From an uncultured Verrucomicrobiota bacterium (GTDB lineage Bacteria; Verrucomicrobiota; Verrucomicrobiia; Limisphaerales; UBA1319): a stretch of 64,000 bases of DNA. The notes under the pieces were generated by a model. It worked only from the letters and a program-made list of their open reading frames with translations. It was not told the origin of the DNA and ran no database searches. Where the stretch lies: positions 33,520 through 97,519 of the forward strand of contig CAIMWS010000506.1 in assembly GCA_903845125.1 (NCBI GenBank). The letters run 5' to 3'. The position numbers and the translations under genes are program-made. This document shows positions 44,696 through 53,237 of this stretch, piece by piece. Each line of letters opens with the position of its first letter. The first letter of the stretch is position 1.

Positions 44696-46003
44696 ATGCA
44701 GGACCTGAATTCCCTTGTCCCCGCCGGCCACCGGCCGTTCAAAGTCCAGTGCTTCGGGCTGGGCGACGCCGGCTGCCGCGTGGTGGAGCACTTGTCCGCC
44801 CTGGATCTCCAGGGCATCTCCTTCATCGCCGCCAACACGGACGTCCGCTCCCTCGCGCAGTGCTCCGCCAGCCAGAAATTCCAGCTCGGCGCCCAGCTCA
44901 CCCGCGGGCTCAGCACGGGCGGTGATTTCAACCTGGCCATGAGCGCCGCCGAGAAGGACGCCCCCGGCCTCAGCCGCCTCTGCGAGGGGGCGGACCTGGT
45001 GTTCATCATCGCCGGACTGGGTGGCGGCACCGGCGCCGGGGCCGGCCCGGTGCTGGCCCGCGTGGCCCGTGAGGCGGGCGCCCTGGCGCTGGCCTTCGCC
45101 ATCCTGCCGTTCGATTGCGAGGGGCAGAGCCGGGTGGGCCAGGCCCGGCACCACCTGCGCCTGCTCCAGCGCGCGGCCGATGGCGTCATCTGCCTCTCCA
45201 ACCAGAAGCTGGCCTCTCTGGTCAGCCCCCACGCCAGCCTGGTCGAAACCTTCCAGGCCAGCCACGAACTGCTGGCCCAGGGCCTGCGCGGCATCTGGCG
45301 CCTGCTCACCCGCCCGGGCCTCATCCAGCTGGATTTTGCCCACCTGGCCTCTGCCCTCCGCGGCAAGCATTCCGCCAGCGCCTTTGCCGTCGCCGAAGCC
45401 CGCGGGCCCGACCGCGTGGCCGACGCCGTCGACAAACTCCTGCAAAATCCGTTCCTTGATCAGGGCCAGCTCCTGGCCGATTCCGAGACGGTCCTGCTGA
45501 GCCTCTCCGCCGGGGCCAGCCTGACCATCGTGGAGATCAACCGGCTCGTCGAGGCCATCAACCACCACACCGGCCACGCCGGCCTCATCCTGGGCACCTG
45601 TATCGATGAATCCCTGGGCGACCGCCTGGAGGTGACGCTCATCACCACCGCCCGCGGCCAGTCCCTCGGTCCCGCCGCCGAGCCGGACCCCGGCACGGCG
45701 CTGCCCGGAACCGATTTCGATCTCGAGACCCAGCTCGCCACCTCGGAGCAGACCCCCGCGCGGCCCGCCACCCGCTGCCTCCCACCGCCCCCGGAGCTGA
45801 CCTCCGACCAGAAACACGCGCTCCTCGGCCGCCCGGGCAACGTCATTTCCCGGATCAACAAGGCCCTGCCCCGGCAGCTCCAGATCCAGCTGCCCCTGGA
45901 TATCATCAGCAAGGGCCGGTTCGAGAAAAGCGAGCCCATCATCCGCCGCGGCGAGGATCTCGACCTCCCGACCTTCAAGCGCCGCGGCCTGGTCCTGAAC
46001 TGA
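44696..46003 (+). CDS. ftsZ: Divergent tubulin-like division protein FtsZ
   Basis: 435 residues from ATG 44696, two bases after ftsA. GTP-binding features are recognisable but altered: T1 loop GLGDAGCRVVEHL (usually GGGGGNAV), AANTDVRSL, tubulin signature GGGTGAGAG at 109-117 (usually GGGTGTGAA). The T7 loop, which completes the GTPase site of the next subunit, reads PGLIQLDFAHLASA: Gln211, Asp213, His216 in place of Asn, Asp, Asp. The C-terminal end GEDLDLPTFKRRGLVLN is a good FtsZ tail for FtsA binding, and a variable linker (about 320-380) precedes it. It is the only FtsZ in view, and operon position supports the identity. Confidence 0.92.
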   Translation: MQDLNSLVPAGHRPFKVQCFGLGDAGCRVVEHLSALDLQGISFIAANTDVRSLAQCSASQKFQLGAQLTRGLSTGGDFNLAMSAAEKDAPGLSRLCEGADLVFIIAGLGGGTGAGAGPVLARVAREAGALALAFAILPFDCEGQSRVGQARHHLRLLQRAADGVICLSNQKLASLVSPHASLVETFQASHELLAQGLRGIWRLLTRPGLIQLDFAHLASALRGKHSASAFAVAEARGPDRVADAVDKLLQNPFLDQGQLLADSETVLLSLSAGASLTIVEINRLVEAINHHTGHAGLILGTCIDESLGDRLEVTLITTARGQSLGPAAEPDPGTALPGTDFDLETQLATSEQTPARPATRCLPPPPELTSDQKHALLGRPGNVISRINKALPRQLQIQLPLDIISKGRFEKSEPIIRRGEDLDLPTFKRRGLVLN

Positions 46004-46006
46004 CCC

Positions 46007-46906
46007 ATGAGCCTGCCGCCCCCGGCCGATCCCCCCGCCTCCGGGTTTCGCCTGGTGGCGCTGGCGGGGGGGGCTTTCAGCCTCCGGTCCCTGGCCCACC
46101 AGGAGACCTTCCATCCCGTCCTCGGCCCGGCCCGCGAGGCCGAGGCCCTCTACCTCAACCAGCTGGCCCTGCGCAGCCGTCTCCTCCAGGAGCCGGCCGG
46201 CTTCGCCATTTGGGATGTGGGCCTGGGAGCCGCTGGCAACGCCCTCGCCGTCCTCCACGCCACCCGGGATCTCGAGATCCCGCTCCACCTCGCCAGCTTC
46301 GACTGCACGCTCGAGCCGCTCGAGTTCGCCCTGGAGCATGCCGGCTGCCTCGGCTATTTCGGGGATTACGCTCCCCACCTGCGCCGGCTCATTGCTGAGG
46401 GCGGGATCGAATTTTGCAACGGTCGCCAGCCAGTCCGCTGGGAGCTGCACCGCGGCGATTTCCCCGCCCTCATGGCCCCCGCCCCGGATGGCTCCCTCAC
46501 CCCGGCCAACCCCTCCCCCCGCGCCATCCTGTGGGACGCCTACTCCCCCGCCACCAACCCCGCCATGTGGACCCTCCCGCTGTTCACCTTGCTCCACCGG
46601 CGCCTGGACCCCGCGGTGCCCTGCAGCCTGGCCACGTACTCCCGCAGCACCATGCTCCGCGCCACCCTTCTGCTGGCCGGTTTCTACGTGGGCCGCGGCC
46701 ACGCCACCGGCGAGAAGGAGGAGACCACCGTGGCCGCCACCCACCTGCACCTGGTCGGCGAGCCGCTCGGCCAGCGCTGGCTCCAGCGCGTCGGCCAGTC
46801 CACCTGCGCCGAGCCCCTCCGCAGCCCGGCCTATTCCCGCGCCCCCATCTCTCCCGCCTCCTGGCAGGCCCTCCTGCAGCACCCCCAATTCCGGGCGGGC
46901 GCCTGA
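46007..46906 (+). CDS. MnmC N-domain-like (MnmD) tRNA-modifying methyltransferase
   Basis: 299 residues starting three bases after ftsZ. Matches the methyltransferase half of MnmC: ETFHPVLGPAREAEALYLNQ, SAM region FAIWDVGLGAAGNALAVLHA, ILWDAYSPATNPAMWTLPLF, CSLATYSRSTMLRATLLLAGFYVGRG and GEKEETTVAA. MnmC/MnmD methylates nm5U34 to mnm5U34 in tRNA wobble positions. The FAD oxidase half is absent. The N-terminal and C-terminal parts are longer than typical MnmD. Association with the dcw operon is unusual. Codon use is very C-rich here. Confidence 0.8.
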   Translation: MSLPPPADPPASGFRLVALAGGAFSLRSLAHQETFHPVLGPAREAEALYLNQLALRSRLLQEPAGFAIWDVGLGAAGNALAVLHATRDLEIPLHLASFDCTLEPLEFALEHAGCLGYFGDYAPHLRRLIAEGGIEFCNGRQPVRWELHRGDFPALMAPAPDGSLTPANPSPRAILWDAYSPATNPAMWTLPLFTLLHRRLDPAVPCSLATYSRSTMLRATLLLAGFYVGRGHATGEKEETTVAATHLHLVGEPLGQRWLQRVGQSTCAEPLRSPAYSRAPISPASWQALLQHPQFRAGA

Positions 46907-47258
46907 GCCATGCCCCAGCCATGGGGAGGGAAGGGATGGCGCCGCAGATCCTTTGGCGAGACGAGGCGGGAGCCAATCCCGCACGGGCTGGTAATGAGTG
47001 AGGAACGAAATTGATTTGGCGCGAAAGGATTCCGCAAAATGGCGTCAGCGAGGCTGGGGAAACAGAAATCCCACCGGGGCGGCAGGTGATTCTCCAGCGC
47101 CGCTTTCCTCGGGCGGTCGAACTGGCCAGCATCGCTGGTCATCGCTCATGGTCGGATTGTCAGGGCTGGGGCGAAGCTCCATCGCCTTATCAATCGCTGG
47201 CCCGGAAACTCCGTGGAGTGCCTGAACCTGGCTGAGGCGCCGCGGCGCGGAAACCTGG
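46907..47258. other. Convergent gap with an imperfect inverted repeat
   Basis: 352 bases between the plus-strand dcw end and the minus-strand NCS1 unit. No credible gene. GCCGCAGATCCTTTGGCG at 46941-46958 and its imperfect inverse GCGCGAAAGGATTCCGCA near 47019-47036 face each other across about 60 bases. This might be a repeat element of the genome, or part of a large hairpin acting at the end of both transcripts. No T-tract follows. Confidence 0.35.
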
Positions 47259-47423
47259 CTATTTGCGCCCCAAGGGAATGGCGGCGGCGAACCAGAGGAC
47301 GGCGCCGGCCAGCATGAGCTGTTTGCAGAGGGGATGGCTGAGCTGGCTGGCGCAAACCAGGCAGGGGGGGATGATGGTCAGGCCAAGGGCCACGGCGCAG
47401 AGGAGGGTGAGAATGGTTTTCAT
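47259..47423 (-). CDS. 54-residue membrane peptide coupled to the NCS1 permease
   Basis: Too short for most gene finders. It encodes MKTILTLLCAVALGLTIIPP, then CLVCASQLSH, a second hydrophobic helix (LMLAGAVLWFAAAIPLG) and a final RK. The ATG overlaps the stop of the permease gene by four bases (ATGA), so it is translated with it. Two membrane helices and a Cys-x-x-Cys (CLVC) are visible. It may be a small subunit or stabiliser of the permease; the link is inferred from coupling. Confidence 0.65.
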   Translation of the reverse strand: MKTILTLLCAVALGLTIIPPCLVCASQLSHPLCKQLMLAGAVLWFAAAIPLGRK

Positions 47424-48832
47424 TCGGCTGGGGAGGCAAGGCGTTTTTGGAGGGTCCAGCTCAAGGCCAGGTAAAAGAGGCCGGCCAGGAGCCAGCCGGG
47501 GATGGCGAGGAAATAGATCTGGACGCCGGCGTAATAGTTCAGGAGGCCGCAGGCCAGGAGGGTGAGCAGCCAGGCGGCGCCGGCGGCCAGGTTGAACCGG
47601 AGCCCGGTGCGGGCGGCCAGGTCCGGCTGGAGGCCGCAGCGGGGGAAGATCCAGAAATCGACAAAAATGATGGCGCCCATGGGCATGAGGATGGTGCCGT
47701 AGAGGCCCACGAAATCGAGCAGCTTCATGGCCAGCGCGGGGAAGATGGCGGCGCCGGTGGCCAGGGCGCCCGCGGCGAGGGTGACGGCGAACCGGGAGGA
47801 GCGCGGCCAGACCGCCTGCAGGGCCAGGCCGGCCCGGTAGATGGTGGGGTTGGCGGTGGTCCAGCCGGCGGCGATGACGCACAGGATGCCCGCGAAGCCG
47901 GCGGCCTGCCAGGCCATGGGGCCGGGGGCGACCTTCTGGTTGGCGGGATCGTGGGCCAGTTGGACGGCGTACAGCAGCGAGGCGGCGATCCAGGCCAGAT
48001 AGTGGCCCACGAACATGCCCGCGGCGGACGAGGCGCCATACGGCCACTTTTTGGCGTAGCGGAAAAAGGACATGTCCGCCATGCCGATGTGGGTGGCGGC
48101 GTTGCAGGTCCAGGCGAAGAACACCACGTGCCAGAAGGTGAACTTGGCCTGGCCGGGGAACGGGGCGCCGCCCTGCCAGATTTTTTGGGTGGCCACGGGC
48201 CAGAAATCGGCTGGGGAATGGATGCCCAGCTGGGGCAGGCAGACCAGGCCGCAGGCCAGGAACGCCAGCACCATCCACGGCACGCAGAGGTTGGCCACGC
48301 CCACCATGGAGTCGTAGCCGCGGGCGGCGATGAACGCGAACAGCCCGCCCATGACCAGCACGGCCGCCACCCAGCCTACGCTGTTGGGGAAGCGGTCGTC
48401 CAGGGCGGGCATCGTCATGTCAAACCCCACGCCCAAGGCGGTGGCGGACACGGAGATCATGGCGCCGGCCAGAAAGCAGAAGAGCAGGCCGTTGGCCAGG
48501 TTATAGATCGTCACCAGCTGGCTGCCGCAGATTAATTCCAGCTTCCGGTAGAGGGTCAGCCGCACCCGGGTGGCGATGGGCGCGCAGACCAGCGTCCAGC
48601 TCAGCACGGCGAGCAGGTTGCCGATCAGCAGCCCCACCAGGAGGTCGAACGCGCTCACGCCGGCCGCCAGGAACAGCGGGCCGATCATGAATTCCGTGCC
48701 GGCCACGTGTTCCCCGGCATAGAGGCCGATGAAGCTTTTCAAGCCTTTGAGCCGGTTTTCGGGAACTGGCTCACGCTCGAATTCGTCAGTGGCAGCGGCA
48801 GTGGGGTAGGGAGCGGTGGCTGGATCAGGCAT
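47420..48832 (-). CDS. NCS1-family nucleobase:cation symporter
   Basis: 470 residues from ATG 48832, about 12 membrane helices. It resembles CodB-like cytosine/purine permeases: SFIGLYAGEHVAGTEFMIGPL, CAPIATRVRLTLYRKLELICG, ATHIGMADMSFFRYAKKWPYGASSAAG, AAGWTTANPTIYRAGLALQAV and GAIIFVDFWIFPR. Such proteins import cytosine, allantoin, hydantoins or related compounds with Na+ or H+. Substrate is unknown; no catabolic gene is adjacent. It is coupled to a 54-residue membrane peptide downstream. Confidence 0.85.
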   Translation of the reverse strand: MPDPATAPYPTAAATDEFEREPVPENRLKGLKSFIGLYAGEHVAGTEFMIGPLFLAAGVSAFDLLVGLLIGNLLAVLSWTLVCAPIATRVRLTLYRKLELICGSQLVTIYNLANGLLFCFLAGAMISVSATALGVGFDMTMPALDDRFPNSVGWVAAVLVMGGLFAFIAARGYDSMVGVANLCVPWMVLAFLACGLVCLPQLGIHSPADFWPVATQKIWQGGAPFPGQAKFTFWHVVFFAWTCNAATHIGMADMSFFRYAKKWPYGASSAAGMFVGHYLAWIAASLLYAVQLAHDPANQKVAPGPMAWQAAGFAGILCVIAAGWTTANPTIYRAGLALQAVWPRSSRFAVTLAAGALATGAAIFPALAMKLLDFVGLYGTILMPMGAIIFVDFWIFPRCGLQPDLAARTGLRFNLAAGAAWLLTLLACGLLNYYAGVQIYFLAIPGWLLAGLFYLALSWTLQKRLASPAE

Positions 48833-49130
48833 GGCAATCAAATGAGGGTCGGGTGTTTAGTGGAGCCAACGGCAAGGACACGGCGGAATACCCAGCTGGG
48901 GCCTTCCCGGACCGACGACGAAAAACGAGGCTCGCGGGGGGCAGGACGGAGCGGCCCGCGGCGGCTGGTCTGGCACGGCTGGATTTCACGGGCGGCATTC
49001 TGGCAAAGGCGCCTCCGGCAGGCAATATTTTACTGGATGTGGGGGCCTTTTTCTGGCGGCGCCGGGGGCGGCCCGGCCCGGAGCGGGCGCTTGCGCCGCC
49101 GCCCCGTGCTGCGCTATAACGGGTGGCGGC

Positions 49131-49532
49131 ATGAAACCGACTGGCAATGCAACGTTAACGGCCGAGGCGCGGGCCAGGATCGACCTGTTCCGGGTGGTGA
49201 TCGGCCAGGGCGCGGACAATCAACCGCTGGCAGTGGCGGGGGTGTATGTGCACCACCTGCCCTCCTATCTCCCGGTGAGCGTGATCCAAGCCACGGTCAA
49301 GAATGAGTTCGATCCGGCCGATGTCCGTTTCCTGCTCTCCCGCCCGTTGGCGGCGGAGATGGAAACCGTGGACGCCTGGTTTCTGAAAAAGGCGGCCGGG
49401 GCCGGCCTCACACCGCTCCGCTCGGCGGTTTATGAGGCACCGCCGAAAAAGGTGAAGTGGCATTTCTTCGCCGCCACCGCCACCGATCCCCTGGCCGCGG
49501 CCATCCGGGGCATGGTGGCGCCCGGTCCGTAG
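49131..49532 (+). CDS. Hypothetical protein, 133 residues
   Basis: I do not recognise the family. The protein is soluble, without a signal peptide, and has plausible alternating beta and helix segments: ARIDLFRVVIGQGADNQPLAVAGVYVH, VSVIQATVKNEFDPADVRFLLS, and a C-terminal KKVKWHFFAATATDP. The frame is well supported by composition, and no overlapping frame is better. It stands alone between the NCS1 unit (divergent) and the minus-strand GH95 gene. It could be a small ligand-binding or regulatory protein; nothing more can be said. Confidence 0.6.
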   Translation: MKPTGNATLTAEARARIDLFRVVIGQGADNQPLAVAGVYVHHLPSYLPVSVIQATVKNEFDPADVRFLLSRPLAAEMETVDAWFLKKAAGAGLTPLRSAVYEAPPKKVKWHFFAATATDPLAAAIRGMVAPGP

Positions 49533-49606
49533 CCTGGCTCACGGGGCGGGGGATTCCCGGCCATCAAGGCAGAGTGGCGCGCGGGCGGCCCCGCCCGGCT
49601 GGCGGG

Positions 49607-52141
49607 TCATTGGCCAGGGGCGGCGGGGCGGAGATCGATGCGCTCCCCGGCGCTGGTGGTGAACCGCAGGCGTTCCCCGGCCAGCCTTCCGGCGACCTGG
49701 CCGTGGCGCAGGATCTCCAGCTCCCGGCCGGGCCAGGGGTTTTCCAGTACACAATCCCGGCCTTTTTCGCTTTCGATCACCAGGCCGCGGACTTCGCCGT
49801 CCCGCCGCTCCGCGCTCACCAGGAAGGCTCCGGCCGTGCGCAGCCGCCCGAAGCGGGCGGGCTGGTCCTTGGGCCACACCGGGAAAAGGCGTAGCACCCC
49901 GGCGTGGGTTTGCGCCAGCATCTCGTTGATGGTGGCCGGCACGGCCGAGCAATTCTCGATCCCGCCCCCGCCGGCGAAGACCATGAGGTTGGGGAAGCCC
50001 CCTTCCCGGAGCTGCCGCCGCAGCTTGGCCAGGATGTCCCCGGCGTCGTGGCCCACGCGCACCGCCCCGGGGAAGGTCTGGCTGAAACCGTTGAAATGGT
50101 TGATCCACTCCCGGTCCGGCCAGCCGCGGGCGTCGTCCTGCAGCACCTTGAGGAGCGCGGGGTCCGAGCCCAGCCCCACCACGCCGGAGGGCCACACCAT
50201 GCCCATGAATTCCACCCGGCTGGCCTCCCGGCCCGGACCCAGGCGGCCCGCGGAGGGGCCCGCCTCCGCGCCGCGCAGCCGGCGCACGCCGTCCACCATC
50301 GCGGTGGGGAATTCGCTCAGGTGCTCCAGGATATTCTGCCACTGGGGGCGGCGCCCGGCATCGCGCCCCAGCTCTGCGCTCACCTCCAGCATGCCCTGGA
50401 AAAACATCCGCACCAGGCCCAGCGACAGGCAGTTGTTCTTGTCGCTGCCGCCGTCGCCCACCTCCCCCAACGCATCCCCGGTGATGACATAACGGCCGTT
50501 CTCCAGCTTCAGGTAATCCTCCCAGAAATTGGCCACCTCGATCAGGAACGGGTAAACACGGCGGGCGTAATCCAGGTCGTAAGTGTGGTAAAAGCGCAGG
50601 AACATGTTCGCCGAGGCGAAGGCGGCGTTGCTTTTCTGGCCCAGGAACATCCGGTTGCCCTCGCCGGGGATGGAGTGGCCATCCGGCATGAACGAGGTTT
50701 CCAGCCCCTTGGGTCCCACGCCCACGTCGTAATACACCCCGCGCACCTTCAGGTATTTCCGGGCGTTGGCCTGCGCCGTGGGCAGGTATTCCAGGATCGG
50801 CGTGTCGTAGGGGTCCGCCAGCTCCGGGTGGTTGGCGGAGAAGACGCCCCACCAGGGGGCCTGGTGGTTGTAGTTCAGGTGGTAATCCGCCTGCCACGAG
50901 GGGCCGTCCGCGGTGATCCAATTGCCGAACAGCGAGGGCGGGAACTGCCGGTTGCGGCTGCAGCAGGCCATCAGGTAGAGCGAGCCGTAATAGTAGCGCT
51001 CGATGAGCGGATCCCCGATCTCCACGAACGATTTGGACCAGAATCCGCGCCACCACTGGCGGTGTGCCTCGCGGAGCGCTCCGATCCCCTCCGGCGTCAA
51101 CCCAGCCACCCGCTGCCGGGCGGTAACCAGGGGCGTGGGCGATTCCTCGCTGGTCACTATGGCGGCCACGATGATGACCGGGTGCGCCGGACTCAGCACA
51201 AAGCGGTCCGCCGGCCACCCGTCTCCGCGGCTCCAGGGCAGCCCTGGCTGGCGGTGGTGGAAGAGGCGCATCGCCACCGCGGCCTCGCTCGGCCATGAGG
51301 ATGGTTTTTGCTCCAGGGCGATGGAGTTTGTCGTGGAGGTGAACCGGCGCACCGCCCAATACCCGTCGGGCAGATTGCCTGTGGCGGTCTCGGCCTCGTT
51401 GCCGGTCATCGGCCAGAGATTCACATCCACCCCCACCAGGTCGGTCGGCTCGAAGGGATTGGCCGCCGCCGGATCACCCGCCACGGAAAGCTCGATGACC
51501 AGCAGGTTCTCCGTGGCCGGCACCCAGGAGCGGAACTGGATGGTGGCCCCCGCCCGCGTGAACGGTGGGGGATCCTCCACCCGCAGCGTGGTCTGCAGCG
51601 TGTGGACCACCTCGGCGGTTTCCAGGATCTGCTCGGCGTGATACCGCCCGTTGGCCAGCGCCGGGATGGCCACGTCAATGCCGCCAATGGGGCAGGGGTG
51701 GCCATTGGGGTAAATGGCTTTGGACTTCCAGAAATCGTTCTTGGAGATCCAGAACCGGTGCCGCTCGGGGGAATTGGTGACCGCCACCGGGCTGGTGTGG
51801 ACATTGGCTCCTCCGGACTGGCCAAGGCCAAAAAATTTCTGCCGCTCGATCACCCCGCCAATCGCCACCCCCACATCTCCGTTGCCCAGCAGCGGGCCAT
51901 CCGGCACTTTGCGCGTGGGCGTCACCATCGGCGGCGCCGTGAAATCCCCTTTTTGGCGCGAGACGATGGTGAGCGCCTGGCTGGCGGTGGTGGCAAGGTC
52001 CGGCAGCGCGGCCGGCGGGGCGGCGCTTGCCGCCCGCGGCCCGCCCGCCAGCCAGGCGGCCAGCAGGCACGCCGCCAGGCGGCTGGGTAAAGGGTTGATC
52101 CCGGCGGGTTCCGCCCGGTGGTTTGGCCGATCACAGTTCAT
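49607..52141 (-). CDS. Secreted glycoside hydrolase, GH95-like
   Basis: 844 residues from ATG 52141, with a signal peptide (LAACLLAAWLAGGPRAASAA). N-terminal beta domain with PDGPLLGNGDVGVAIGG, then an alpha,alpha barrel with DYHLNYNHQAPWWGVFSANH, FMPDGHSIPGEGNRMFLGQKSNAAFASANMF, GGGIENCSAVPATINEMLAQTHAGVLRLFPVWP and a C-terminal beta domain. The order and the motifs fit GH95, which includes alpha-L-fucosidases and alpha-L-galactosidases. The catalytic Asp/Asn residues were not assigned with certainty. The frame continues upstream to 52318, but that part does not look coding. Confidence 0.83.
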   Translation of the reverse strand: MNCDRPNHRAEPAGINPLPSRLAACLLAAWLAGGPRAASAAPPAALPDLATTASQALTIVSRQKGDFTAPPMVTPTRKVPDGPLLGNGDVGVAIGGVIERQKFFGLGQSGGANVHTSPVAVTNSPERHRFWISKNDFWKSKAIYPNGHPCPIGGIDVAIPALANGRYHAEQILETAEVVHTLQTTLRVEDPPPFTRAGATIQFRSWVPATENLLVIELSVAGDPAAANPFEPTDLVGVDVNLWPMTGNEAETATGNLPDGYWAVRRFTSTTNSIALEQKPSSWPSEAAVAMRLFHHRQPGLPWSRGDGWPADRFVLSPAHPVIIVAAIVTSEESPTPLVTARQRVAGLTPEGIGALREAHRQWWRGFWSKSFVEIGDPLIERYYYGSLYLMACCSRNRQFPPSLFGNWITADGPSWQADYHLNYNHQAPWWGVFSANHPELADPYDTPILEYLPTAQANARKYLKVRGVYYDVGVGPKGLETSFMPDGHSIPGEGNRMFLGQKSNAAFASANMFLRFYHTYDLDYARRVYPFLIEVANFWEDYLKLENGRYVITGDALGEVGDGGSDKNNCLSLGLVRMFFQGMLEVSAELGRDAGRRPQWQNILEHLSEFPTAMVDGVRRLRGAEAGPSAGRLGPGREASRVEFMGMVWPSGVVGLGSDPALLKVLQDDARGWPDREWINHFNGFSQTFPGAVRVGHDAGDILAKLRRQLREGGFPNLMVFAGGGGIENCSAVPATINEMLAQTHAGVLRLFPVWPKDQPARFGRLRTAGAFLVSAERRDGEVRGLVIESEKGRDCVLENPWPGRELEILRHGQVAGRLAGERLRFTTSAGERIDLRPAAPGQ

Positions 52142-52224
52142 GGTTTTTCGGGTTTTCTTTTGCTGGCTGAGCCAATTGCATGGACACGGCTGAGTGTTTA
52201 CGCCAAGCGCCTCCGTGAGGCAAC

Positions 52225-52256
52225 TGCGCAATCGCGGATTGTGCGCAATCGCGGAT
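52225..52256. repeat. Short tandem direct repeat (15 bases, 17-base period)
   Basis: TGCGCAATCGCGGAT occurs at 52225-52239 and again at 52242-52256, upstream of the GH95 gene. It could be an operator-like pair for the downstream minus-strand gene, or a chance duplication. Confidence 0.4.
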
Positions 52257-52319
52257 CCTTCGCCCCCCTGCCGCGGGCAGGCGGCGTGGCCACCAGGCCT
52301 TAAGAATCCACCGGCCAAG

Positions 52320-52949
52320 TCATTCGCGAGAGGGAGGCCCGGTTTGCCTGGCCAGTTTGCTGGACATCTCCCGTGCCAGCTTTTCCGCTTGGGCCCGCTC
52401 GGCGGGCGTGGCGGGGATATCGCACCGGCCCATCCGCAACCGGAAGCTGGCGTCGCTGTTCTCCAGCGCCAGCAGCCACCACATCAGCGCCTGGACCGGG
52501 TCCGCGTCCACGCCGATGCCGAATCGGTAATGCTGGCTGAGCGCCAGTTGGGCAGGGGCATGTTTTTTCTCCGCCGCCCGGCGGAAAAGCACCAGCGCTT
52601 TTTCGGCCATTTGCGGGGTGTTCGCGGAGGATTCGTAACTGCGCGCCAAATCATATTGCTCAGCGGCGCTTCCGCTCCTTTCAATGCTCAAGGGATGGGG
52701 ATCGACTTTCACTCCCCACAGCCGGACATACCACGTCACGGCCGCCGCCGCATAGGGACTGCAATTCATGATCGCTCCCAAGGGTTGGTAGATGAACATG
52801 GCCGTGGGCGACATCTGGAAAGGACCGTTTCCGAATCGCAGAACCGGCCCGATGGACAAGATATAAAGGGCGACTCCGGCGCTGAACCGGGCCACCCAGG
52901 GCGAGCTGGAGAAACGTCTTGCCCGCAAGCTGGCGGTGGGGGCGTTCAT
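52320..52949 (-). CDS. Membrane protein with Sel1-like repeats
   Basis: 209 residues from ATG 52949. A basic N-terminus (SLRARRFSSSPW), a membrane segment (FSAGVALYILSIGPVL), then a second weak hydrophobic stretch and Sel1-like repeats: AEQYDLARSYESSANTPQMA, EKALVLFRRAAEKKHAPAQL, and ALSQHYRFGIGVDADPVQAL. Sel1 repeats form alpha-alpha superhelices for protein binding. It may be a periplasmic adaptor. The longer frame to 53174 begins with unlikely sequence. Confidence 0.75.
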   Translation of the reverse strand: MNAPTASLRARRFSSSPWVARFSAGVALYILSIGPVLRFGNGPFQMSPTAMFIYQPLGAIMNCSPYAAAAVTWYVRLWGVKVDPHPLSIERSGSAAEQYDLARSYESSANTPQMAEKALVLFRRAAEKKHAPAQLALSQHYRFGIGVDADPVQALMWWLLALENSDASFRLRMGRCDIPATPAERAQAEKLAREMSSKLARQTGPPSRE

Positions 52950-53237
52950 CTGGGGATGGGTGGGCCCCCGACCCTGGTTTTCAGCGGTTTTGCCGAAACT
53001 CGTCGAACGCCATGCCGGGCGGATAAAACCGCTGCGCCAACGCGAGGCCAACGCCGCCAACTCACAGTAACCATACGGCCGAAGCCTAATGCAACCGGCA
53101 ACGGGTGTCAGCCAGATAACCGCCAGATAACAGCCGGTTAATCCCCGGATTCCTGAAGGCCATGGTTTGCCCATCGATTACCGGCAGGGGCCGCTAACCA
53201 GGCTTGCCCAGGCGCTGAACCAAGGCAGGGACGCAGA

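Noticed and set aside
44612..46984. A 790-residue minus-strand frame over ftsZ and the MnmC-like gene
   Set aside because: The opposite strand encodes well-defined ftsZ and MnmC-like proteins; the antisense product is Gly/Ala/Glu-rich without recognisable domains.
48853..49119. A small plus-strand gene before the 133-residue hypothetical gene
   Set aside because: Arg/Ala/Pro-rich product with no structure; composition typical of non-coding GC-rich DNA.
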